A DNA stretch of 64,000 nucleotides from Casuarina equisetifolia (taxonomy: Eukaryota; Streptophyta; Magnoliopsida; Fagales; Casuarinaceae), in contig CM052359.1 of the NCBI GenBank assembly GCA_028551475.1, positions 14,819,583-14,883,582 on the forward strand, given 5' to 3'. This document shows positions 54,883-64,000 of the stretch, in pieces. Below the pieces are notes generated by a model. That model was not told where the DNA came from. It searched no databases and worked only from the letters and a program-made list of their open reading frames with translations. Each line of letters begins with the position of its first letter. Within the stretch, counting starts at the first letter, position 1. Made by a program: the position numbers and the translations under genes.

Positions 54883-56531
54883 TGTTGGAAAATAGAGTTT
54901 TGCTATGACTAAAAATATATTTGGTAAATATCAATTGTTAAAATATGTTTTTATATGTGTAAAAAGAAAAATTATAGGAAGTAAAAGGTGTACAAATTAT
55001 AATATCAATTAATGATATTATAAAGTAACCGGGTTCCTACATTCCTTCATAAAACATATTCTTAAAGTTCTTGTGACATATATTTGAGTGTTTGAATAAA
55101 TTGATTATTTGAATATCTCTTTAAGAAATATAATATATTTTAATATATTTTATTTAAGAATATGATACTTGGTTTAATGTAATTGTAGGAACATGAGGGG
55201 CATTAACTCTATCTTGATATTAGTTCAAAGTCAATATATGTAATATATCAAAATATGAACTTTGTAAAAGATCATATTTTTGGACCATGTTTACATAATT
55301 AAACTTTGGACCCTGTTGATATTGGATCGTGTCTATCTACTGGATCTTTTATTACTAGACTGGACCCTTTGTTGCTGGACTGAGACTATGTGATGCGGCC
55401 CAAGCTCGCATTAGCCTGACCCCATTGAAGTTGCCTCACGCTACGGTGTCGTCTTGTCCATTAGAGAAACGCCTTTGCTACGATGTCATCTTGACCATTA
55501 GAGAAGTGCCTTTGCCATGACATTGTCTCACTTAAGGAAGCACATAAGAGGTCTTTATCTCTCAATGAGTCTGCCCTAGCCGCTTCACTCATCCCCGATG
55601 TCATCTCTACTTCTCTCAAACGCCAAAACCTCAAAGGGAGGATTCTAGAGAAGATGGGCTGTCAGAACGGTTGGATTTTGGCTCTAAAGGCTTATATGAG
55701 GTTGATTTGATAGATAACCTACTATTCCTAATGGGAAGAAGGCTATGGTTTAGGTTTGATCCTAAAAGGCCCTAGATATGCTTTCTATTTAAAGGAGATG
55801 TGTGTTTGAAGATCTTTTCTTGATGATTTACATCTATTTGAAGCGTTCTCTTTGTGAAGAAAGTTTCTTAAGCTCACCTACTATTTGATTCAAGTTTGCT
55901 AATCTCTCAGTGACTCACAAGGTTTCGGTGATATTCAATTATCTGCTTTGATCTTCCATTATATACTCAATCATAGCATGTATAACATTATTTATGTGCT
56001 GATTTCATTTATAAACATTTAATGCACATAAATTTTAAGGAAAATCTGAAACCCTAATTTATTCAAATTGGGGATTTCGTGATAGGAGCTCTGTATCTTG
56101 ATATATATGCTTAAATAGCTTCTCTGATTAGCAATATCCTATAAACCAACATATTATTTGGGGATTTGCTACTGTACATGATCTTTTGATCATAATCTGT
56201 ATTTAGACTTGAGAATTCCTTTGAGAAGGAATTATTTGGATTAGGGAGAACGTGTTTTCTTAATCTGGTTGAGTAAAGGTGACTTCAATCAGTTGGATTA
56301 AAGGAGAAGAGGGTGGACATAGGACTCTAAGATAGAGTGCCAAACTACTGTGGTAAATTGGGTGTTGATTCTCTTACTCTTCACTTGCTTAAATAATTTT
56401 GTTTGTTTGATTTCTTATTATTATATAAATTGTTAAATTAATTGATTGAATTTCTTTTAAATCAAACAAAAACATAGATTTGGTACAATAACAATTCAAC
56501 CCCCTTTCTTGTTAAGCCATAAAACCTAACA
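54883..56531 (+). repeat. Solo LTR, Sirevirus-like subfamily B, inside the gypsy 5' LTR
   Basis: 1649 bp, TGTTGGAAAATAGAG to ATAAAACCTAACA, flanked on both sides by TTATT (54878-54882 and 56532-56536), a perfect 5-bp target-site duplication. Removing it restores a gypsy LTR that matches 59075-60321 and 4496-5929 across the junction (GAGTTATTTACTATTAGTAATTA, compare 60197-60222). The family palindrome is at 54999-55021. Confidence 0.9.
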
Positions 56532-56929
56532 TTATTTACTATTAGTAATTAATTAGTTTAGTATTCACCAATCTCTATGGGATGATACTTTTCTCATCAT
56601 TATTTACTTGTTCAACATGTTCACTTGTATTTAGAATTTTATTGAATAAGTTTTCGATGCCGCTACCAATGATTGGTTGTTTATTGCTAATTAATATTAA
56701 TATCGAATGATTTCTAGGTTTAATGTAGCCTTTATTTTATTTTGTAAAAGAATTATTTCTTTAAATTGTTTGAAAAAAGGAAAAAATTATTTTTAATTTG
56801 CTTTATTATTAACTATTTTTTTCCTTAAAAAAAAAAGAAGAAAGAAGAAAAAAGAAAATCCTTGTTAAGTTGCTATTGCTAAAAGATTAAGTAACAAGGA
56901 TTAAGAGAAATGATGGTACATGTACACTT

Positions 56930-57193
56930 TTGAAAGACTATGTTATATCAACATTTTGGAGTGCCACATCAAGCACTAAGAGACCAGTAATTCAAGCAAA
57001 CCACTTTGAGATTAAACTAGTACATGAAGTAGATGTCTTCATCAAAATATTTGCACAATTGGTAGTGCTTAATAAGAATAAATCATGTGATCTTTGTGGT
57101 GGAAGACATGTGAGCAAGGAATGTCAAGTAGGTAACACTTTTGCTCAATATAATGAATATGCTAATTTTGTTGGGATTCTAAGTAGGTCATAA
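56930..57193 (+). pseudogene. gypsy gag remnant with zinc knuckle
   Basis: An 87-residue plus-strand frame without an ATG start contains CDLCGGRHVSKEC. This is the knuckle found in gag of Athila/Tat-like plant gypsy elements (typically CxxCGGxHxxxxC). The preceding VIQANHFEIKLVHEV region fits the capsid end, and the following AQYNEYANFVG fits the usual text after the knuckle. The rest of gag and pol is lost. Confidence 0.7.
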
Positions 57194-59074
57194 AATGATC
57201 CTTACTCCAACATGTACAACTTGAGATGGCATAACCATCAAAATTTCTCATGGAGCAACCCAAATGAAATGGGACTACCACTAACATTCGAGTAAACAAA
57301 GAGGTGAAGCCTAACTTAGTGGACATAGTCAACAAGGATCAATAACACACAATGCCTTATGAAGAGAACTAAAGCAATATTGCAAAATCAAAAGCAAACA
57401 AAAGAGGCAAAGCCTAACTTGGAGGATATAGTTACCAACCTTGCCATCACTACATAAAGTTTTATGGAGAGTACTAAAGCAAGATTTTAGAACCAAGAAG
57501 TTTCACTTAAACATTTAGAGACAACAAGGTTTTTTGGCTAGCAACGTGAAGAAAATCCTTGAAGAAATTACAAAGGAAATAACCCTAACAAGTGGCAAAC
57601 AAATATAGGAAGATGATATTGAGAAGGAGATTTTCAAAGAGAAGGATAAGAATGTTAGCATATAACCCAAGGAGGCATTTAGGAGCAAATTTTGTCTAGA
57701 CAATCCTAGGCCTTATATGCCTCTAGCTTCATCTCCCTAGAGACTTCAGCAACATGAAATAGATAAAAATTTTCAAAATTCCTTGCTATATTTAAAAAAT
57801 TACACATTAACATTTATCATGTAGATGCTCTAGCTTAAGTGCTTAGTTATGCAGAATTTTTGAAAAAGATATTAGGAAAAAAAAAGGATGCTAGAAGTGT
57901 ATGAGATAGTGAGGTTAATTAAAGAGTGCTCAACCATCCTACAACACAAGTTGTCTCCTAAATTATTACAATTTCATCCTTTTTAAGTGATAACATCTGA
58001 GATAATTTGGCTGAAAACTATAGAGCAAGCGCTTCTTGGGAGGCAATCCAAGTATTTTCATTATGTTTTGTAATTGGTTTTGTAGTAAAATTTTTTAATT
58101 AAATAAATAAAAATAAAAATAGTCTTAGAATATCTTCTCTATCTTCATAATCTTCTTTGTTTTATCCATATTAGGTTTGTTTCTTGAGGGATTACTTTCT
58201 TGGAGTTTTGTAATCAAAGCCATCCATGGACACATTCTATAACAAAGGGATTTTTCTTATATCCTTTTTTTTCCCCACATTAAGGACAATGTTTCATTCA
58301 AGGTTGAGGATGTGAAAAGAAATTTTGTATTATGTGCTAAATCTGATTTGAAATTTTTTTTATGTCATGATTGCATCTATTGTTGTGAATTCTTTGTAGT
58401 TTTTAGGGAGGTATAAATTTTGTTCAAACCTACAATTATGGTGTGAGTTAAGTGTAATTTTGATTATGTTGATTCACCTATTAAGCACTAAAAGTCCTTA
58501 GTTTTTGAAATTATGTGTATCTTTAAAGAAAATTTATGTGAAATATGTGATTTTCTTAGATTTCACTTAGATCTTAGAATTTAATTTATTTTCTCTTGAG
58601 GCAAAATCCTAGGTTGCATCTAATTGAGAAATTGATTTAGGCCATCTTTGGATTGATTAAGCCTTTTAAGTTAACCTTATTTATTTATCACTAGTCACCG
58701 TACTGAGCCTTGATTCTTATCCATTTTTTTAATGACACCCATATATATATACTTGTGAGCCTTAAACAAATTATCTTATCATCCCACACCCATTTATTTG
58801 AGTTGAATAAAAGTTGAAAGGAAGAATAGAGCATAGGAAGAAATTGAAAATAATGATTGTGTGGGGGCATAGTATTTCATTTCTACAATGAAAAAAAAAG
58901 AGCAAAAATTAATGAGCTACATAGGTTTGCTATACATAGAATAGTAAACAAATTAGGAAATTTCACCATCATATGGATATTATCTCTCTTGTAAGCATAA
59001 ATAATTGAAGTTTGTTTCTAGTAATTATGGTGATATCAAATGCTTTAAAATATTTCTTGGCCAACTAACAAAGC
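57194..59074 (+). other. Non-coding interior of the deleted gypsy element
   Basis: AT-rich decayed sequence without RT or integrase motifs. At about 58906-59050 a 145-bp piece of the LTR interior (TAGGTTTGCTATACATAGAATAGTAAACAAATT region) occurs just before the complete 3' LTR, pointing to a rearrangement. Confidence 0.5.
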
Positions 59075-60321
59075 TGATAACTTTATTTTTATAGAGTTAT
59101 TTTACATATTTTAGGCAATAAATAACTTTAATAATTGTGAGAAAACATTTGAACTCCTCTTTATTTATCTAAATTTATCTTGTTTATGTAGCATAAGGAG
59201 GCAAGGAGAAAATGAATAAACATGGAGAACCTGATGCTTATTGTGTGGCAAAATCATAATATCAAGATTAAGAGAGTTAAGATGGGCTTGGGCTTTGGAT
59301 GATTGTTATTAGATTTTTTGTTGTTGTTGGGTTTTTTAAATAAATAGAAAACTCAGTCATGTTAGGAATTTAAATCCCAATTAATTTAGGAGTTCAAAAC
59401 CTAATTGTTTTAGGTCTCCAAAACCTAGTTCTGCTAGGATAGGAGATAGGTCTAACCCTAAATTCTATTTAAGATAAGAGAAGAGGGAAAAGAAGGGGAT
59501 AAAATTGAGCATAACTTAAGAGAGAGGCTAGGAATTCAAGATTTTCTTTAAAAGAAGACAAAAAGGGTGACAGACTTCTTGTTCTTGGATTTAAGATGCT
59601 TTATTTATTTTTTATTATTATTCTTCCTCATTATTTCTTTATGTTTTAGTTTATTTTTGTTAAAGTTATGATGTAACCTAATTATGATGGTATGAATCTT
59701 ATGATTATTATGTTTTGTAAGATATTTTGTTTATATGAAGTTACATATTACTGTGTTTAATGCTTTTAAGTGATTAGCTACCACTTGAATGATCTGATTT
59801 GCATCTTTGAGACTGACAGGAGATGATATGTAGTTGCTTCTTGTAATGTGTAACCATAAATTAAATATGGACAGACATATACCATATTATTTGTGTGGCT
59901 TTCGGTGTAAACTAGGAATATTCATAGATCCTAATGCATTTAGTTTGTTTCAATTCACATATAAAGATATAGTGAATTAATAAACCAAATAAGTTCACTA
60001 TACCTAGACATGAGATAGTAAATAAATTAGAAGATTCCACCATCACATAGATATTACCCTTTTGTAATCATATATAATCTACATTAATACCTTATTGTTA
60101 TGGTGAAATCGGACACACTAACATGTTTCACGTATTTAGTTTTATTAAATTTAGTTGATTAGTCTATCATCTATCAATTTGATTTGTTAGATAAATTCTA
60201 GGAGTTGTTTACCGTTAGTAATTAATTGGCTTAGAAATCACCAATCTCTATTGGACAATATCTTTCTTATATTATATTACTTGTTCGACATGTTCACTTG
60301 TATTTAAAATTTCACCAAACA
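59075..60321 (+). repeat. 3' LTR of the gypsy element
   Basis: TGATAACTTTATTTTTATAG to TTCACCAAACA, about 1250 bp, uninterrupted. It serves as the reference for the interrupted 5' LTR and for the solo LTR at 4496. Confidence 0.7.
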
Positions 60322-60349
60322 AAAGCACATGTAGAATAAGAGAAAGAGA

Positions 60350-61045
60350 ATGTGGGGTGGTGTGTATGTTAAGGTATATGTAGTCAATTGGCCACATGAA
60401 AGGCTTATGAGTCCAATTTAGGTGATGAGAGTCTTAAAATCAATAAAAAGTAGCCACATCAATGCCATGTTAGCAACACATGGTGCAAAGAGATTGAAAT
60501 GCGTGGACACTTTTTAAAAATAGGTGGGTGCATACAGTACATGTGTAACACCATCAAAAAGGGTAGCTGCATGTGGTACACGTGTCCCACCATTAAACCA
60601 ATTGATGGCTAATGTAAAGATGCACATGTATACTACATGTGCTTTCTCTTCAACTTATAGACTGAACACTCCTTTTCTCTTCTTCGATTCTAAACATTCC
60701 AGTAAACATTTTAAGGCAATTTAAGAGGCATTTAACTCAAAATAGGACAACCAATTGATTGCAATGTAAGAGGAAAGAATCATTAACTCTATTAATGAAA
60801 TTTTTGCTAAATTTTTAAAATTTTTTAGGGTTCTTTATACCAAACATTTAAGAATAAATTTTACATCAAGCCTTTATATCTATGAGATGATTTATGTTTA
60901 GTTTTTAATCACTATAAAAAGGTAGTCCAATTGTACTCCAAGATCATCTAAAAAATACATAGTCCAATTGTACTTCAATTCTTTCTTTGTATTCTTGTTG
61001 TTCTATTTTCAATATATTACTATATTTTTCATACAAATTCTTACT
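60350..61045 (+). repeat. copia LTR related to the LTR at 16294
   Basis: This shares AAGAGGCATTTAACT, a TTTATGTTTAGTTTTTAATCACTATAAAAAGG promoter block, the ATCATCTAAAAAATACA stretch and the ATTCTTTCTTTGTATTC end region with 16490-16800. It is on the plus strand, opposite to copia element 3 on both sides, so it is a separate insertion. The ends are approximate; it is longer than the 16294 copy. Confidence 0.55.
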
Positions 61046-62271
61046 AGGATTCCTTTTTTTTTTTAACTGAGAGAATAATGTGGGATTAATAAGATGGGAT
61101 GAGGGTTTTGGACCAATATAGGAAACAATGGTAATGGAGGTCAATCAAATTAGATATGGCTATGATAGGAACTAGTGGTAGTGAACTTGGGTGGCAACTA
61201 GAAGGTTGTGTGATGAAGGAGAAGAATCAGCCCCATTAGGTGCATTAAACATAATGGTTGCTCCTTAAGGATTAGGATAATGTGTTGAGAATTGTGCAAA
61301 AGGGAAAACATTCTTGTGAAAAACTACATCCCTACTAATTAAGAAATGTTCCCTTTCAACATCATATAGGCAAAAACCTTTTCGAGTGAGGGAATATCCC
61401 ATGAATGTGCACATGATTGCCCTATGCTTGAACTTATTATGTTGTCTAAGGTTAGTGGCATAAAATACACCCAAATACAAGCAAATGATCAAAAAAGGGT
61501 GCTTTTCCATGGAGAATCTCAAATGGAGTTTTCCTTTTAAGAATGGGAGTAGATGTCCTATTAGTTAAATTCCATTGCATTAGCCCATTTTATTATGGGG
61601 TATAGAGATATGAACTTCATGAATACCAAAAAAAAGAAAAAAAATATGTTTTGATCTAAAGAAATCTAAGGCATTATGACTCCTGACACATTTAACTAGG
61701 TCTCAAATTAGGCATTTACCATTAAGAAGACACTTTTAATGTTGGCTAAGTTTTTAGTTTTGGTCATTATGAGGAATGTCTAAGTACCTCATGAAAAGTC
61801 ATCTATAATGGTGAGGAGAAAATGAGCTCGTATAAGTGTAAGGACCTTGTAGGGCTTTTAAATGTCAATGTGAATTTGCTTAAAACTTTATTGAGTAGAT
61901 GAGATGCTAGTAAGGACAAACAAGTGTGCTTGCTTTGCTAATGGAGAAATAAGGCAAGGCCTTATGTTATCTAGAATGACATCATCATGAAAATAAGAAA
62001 TCAGATGCATAACAAAAAAGGATAGATGTTGTAATCTCCAATGCAAAATATTACAATTTATTGAAACAAAAAGTTTGTTACATGAATTGTATGAATGAAA
62101 ATGTACTTTAGCATTAGCAAAAGGTACGACACTATCTACAAAATGATCGTGATGATTTTCTTCATGGCTACATTCTAAGTAATATAGCCCATCCTTCATT
62201 ATATCTTGTCTTATCACTTTCCTAGTCAAAATGTATTGTATCATACAAAAACAAGAATGAAGGTAAATCAT
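61046..62271 (-). pseudogene. copia integrase region (element 3)
   Basis: The minus-strand frame 61888-62271 holds GAG-pre-integrase text (LHWRLQHLSFFVMHLI, KQAHL). The frame 61265-61522 holds the integrase C-terminal part: MEKHPFLIICLYLGVFYATNL, then HRAIMCTFMGYSLTRKGFCLYD and ISRDVVFHKNVFPF. The integrase core between them (about 61522-61888) is visible only in broken frames. No intact protein. Confidence 0.75.
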
Positions 62272-63935
62272 GCTATTGGATTATGTGGTGAATTTTAAAG
62301 GTATAAAAGAGGTATAAGGAGGGTGTTGATGGTATACCTACTATGTTGGCATTAGTGCTTGCATTGTTGTTTATAAGGGTTACGATTTGCTCAACTTGCT
62401 TCTTAGTGAATTTATAAGGTGTAGATGAAGATGTCCCTTTAGAACTAGCAACATTTGCAATTGAGGATGAGTTTTTTTACCTTTTTTTTTTTTAGTAGGT
62501 ACCTAACAAACTTGGAGCACTTCTTTTTCTTGTGTCTATGTAGCCCATAATGTGACATTTCACAAGTTAGAAACAATGTTCCTTCTTTTTCCTAATCTTC
62601 TTGGAAAAGTTGCAAATGTCCTTTTTGGGTGTATTTTTAGGAGCTATAATTGTTGTTGTTCTTGACTACACAATGCTAGGGGCAAGGTCAGCCTTGTCTT
62701 TATGGAAAAAACTAGAGCTACTGCCTTCTAAAAGTTATTGGCAAGTTTCATGGGTTCTTCCTCCTAAACCTTGGTGATCATGTGCTAAAGAGATGGAAAT
62801 GGCTACATGTTTCAAATATATGATTAAAGGGCTAAAAATGATGCATTAAGGTTAAGTAGAAACTTGACCACTTGGCCTTCTTCTTCTTACACACAAAATG
62901 AGTGAAGCTCCACCAATTTAGGGTGACGAATGGCAACGTAGCTATGTAGCTTATACCATAATTTGTCACTTTGATTTACATACTTGTTAATTGTTTCTTC
63001 CAATTAAGCATATAAATTAGTGTCTTTTTCCATTGAATGATCTCATTACTTTTAGTTTTTTCAAGTTTATAGGTAATCTTCTTCTATATGTCTGGGGCCT
63101 TCATTACATAAGTGAATTAGTGATATAAGGTCAATGATAAAGATGTGAGCAAACCAAGACAAGACAAAGGCCATAGGGGAGAATCAAGTGGTGGTTCTAG
63201 TACAATTCTGTTAACAATCGCAAGTTTATTCATCCTAAGTAATACAATTTGCATGTCATGAGACCACTATGCAAACTTTTTTACTCTAGTCAACTTCTCT
63301 AGAATGATTAGGACACTGGGAGGCTTGTTTCTCCCCACATAAAATAGGTCATTCTTTGTCATCGAGGCCATGGCACTTGCTAGATGGCTATTGGACGATG
63401 ATGGAGAATAGTTCCTATTGTTCTTATTTTGTTTTCCATCGGCCACAAAGATAAGAGACAAGACTTATTTTGTATGTTGTCTTCTGTATTTTGATTGTTG
63501 ATACTACTAGTGGGATAAAGGCAATAAACACAGGAAAAAAAAATCATGGAGATAACAAATGCTATGCACGTTGGATATAAGTAGCGTATAAGGAAATCAA
63601 AAGCAAAACATAAAAATTGTATTTTGAAAACAAAACACAAAAACAAAAATGTGTGCATAAAACACATGTGTTTACAAAAATTCTCCTATGAATTAGGAAA
63701 ATAAAGAACCTAAAGGCTAATAGAAAAAATGGAAATTGCAATAAACAATCCTAAAACACTAAAAACAATAGACATAAATGTAAAAAAACCCAATAGATTC
63801 AGAAAAACATGATTTTCATGGATCTAAACATGAAAAAAAGTGATAAATGAACTAATATGCAGAAGTGAGGAAAAAATAAAAACAAAGGAATGAGAAAATA
63901 CCAAAAAATGATTCTTTTTTGATACCATCTTAAAG
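62272..63935 (-). pseudogene. copia gag region and primer site (element 3)
   Basis: Decayed minus-strand gag-like sequence, including a short open frame at 63267-63461 with a Ser/Asn-rich linker (NNRNYSPSSSNSHLAS) of the kind found between the gag zinc knuckle and protease. At about 63925 the minus strand reads ATGGTATCAAAAAA, a decayed initiator-tRNA primer site directly next to the LTR that runs off the right edge. Confidence 0.5.
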
Positions 63936-64000
63936 AACAAGAGTCATCATGAATCTTAGAATAAAACTAACTCACAAAAGAACAAGGATCCAAAATTGTT
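63936..64000 (-). repeat. Partial 5' LTR of copia element 3, cut by the window edge
   Basis: The last 65 bases match the start of the 241-bp LTR at 50763 in order (CTTAAA, AAGAGTCA, AATCTT, ACAAAATT), allowing for substitutions and small gaps. The rest lies outside the window. Confidence 0.55.

Larger units (their letters stand above)
53746..60321 (+). mobile_element. Deleted Ty3/gypsy element with two LTRs
   Basis: The 5' LTR (53746 to about 56648, interrupted by the solo LTR 54883-56531) and the 3' LTR (59075 to about 60321) start TGATAA and share long blocks, including the CCTAGACATAGGATAGT region and ACATGTTCACTTGTATTTA near the end. After the 5' LTR, TTTTCGATGCCGCTACCAATGATTGG (about 56653-56678) resembles the decayed gypsy tRNA-Asp primer site TGGCGCCGTTGCCGGGGA. 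A gag remnant follows (56930-57193). No RT or integrase is visible in the 2.4-kb interior. A purine tract GTGTGGGGG lies at about 58859-58867. Confidence 0.75.
50763..64000 (-). mobile_element. Minus-strand copia element 3, interrupted by several LTR insertions
   Basis: Read leftwards from the right edge: a partial 5' LTR (63936-64000), primer site TGGTATCA (about 63920-63930), gag (about 62700-63460), GAG-pre-integrase (61888-62271) and integrase end (61265-61522). After insertions comes reverse transcriptase (53035-53745), then RNase H (51004-51543) and the 3' LTR (50763-51003). The 63936-64000 segment and the 3' LTR share AAGAGTCA.CAT.AATCTT and neighbouring words, which supports one element. 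Insertions: a solo LTR (51544-53034), a gypsy element (53746 to about 60321) and a copia LTR (about 60350-61045). All coding parts are broken. Confidence 0.65.

Noticed and set aside
1..64000. CRISPR arrays, operons, bacterial-type regulatory sites
   Set aside because: The sequence is clearly plant nuclear DNA; the direct repeats found are LTRs, tandem repeats or microsatellites.

Overview
The window is nuclear DNA from a flowering plant, most likely a eudicot. It is AT-rich, has multi-exon genes with GT-AG introns, and its gene families are plant-specific: a Toc159-type chloroplast import GTPase, a CRCK-type receptor-like kinase, a PLS-class PPR protein and an ARM-repeat protein. Large areas are decayed LTR retrotransposons. 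The species cannot be fixed from the sequence alone.

Layout. 1-16.8 kb is a retrotransposon pile: a Ty3/gypsy integrase fragment, a minus-strand copia element broken by two solo LTRs, a nested pair of LTRs, a Sirevirus-like copia pol with its 3' LTR, and a second copia pol with its 3' LTR. 16.8-45.6 kb is the gene-bearing island: an intronless ARM-repeat gene (+, 18099-19322), a long TATA/TATC microsatellite, TOC90 (-, coding exons 21261-23530 and 24499-24625), a CRCK3-like receptor kinase (-, seven coding exons between 27654 and 36080, with a 5.2-kb last intron), and after a repeat-rich spacer an intronless PPR-E+ gene (+, 43043-45553). 47.1-64 kb is a second pile. There, one minus-strand copia element appears to run from its 3' LTR at 50763 past the right edge, interrupted by a solo Sirevirus-like LTR, by a deleted gypsy element that itself carries a solo LTR, and by another copia LTR.

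The four host genes do not form a pathway; plant genes are transcribed singly. TOC90 and the PPR protein are both expected to serve organelles, and the CRCK3-like kinase is a plasma-membrane signalling protein. The most unusual observation is that the non-coding 5' leader exon, its splice donor and part of the following intron of TOC90 (about 24.9-25.4 kb) resemble the corresponding 5' region of the CRCK3-like gene (about 36.8-37.15 kb), although the two encode unrelated proteins. Exon boundaries given here were read by hand from splice signals and reading phase. LTR boundaries were read from TG..CA ends and, where stated, from imperfect target-site duplications.
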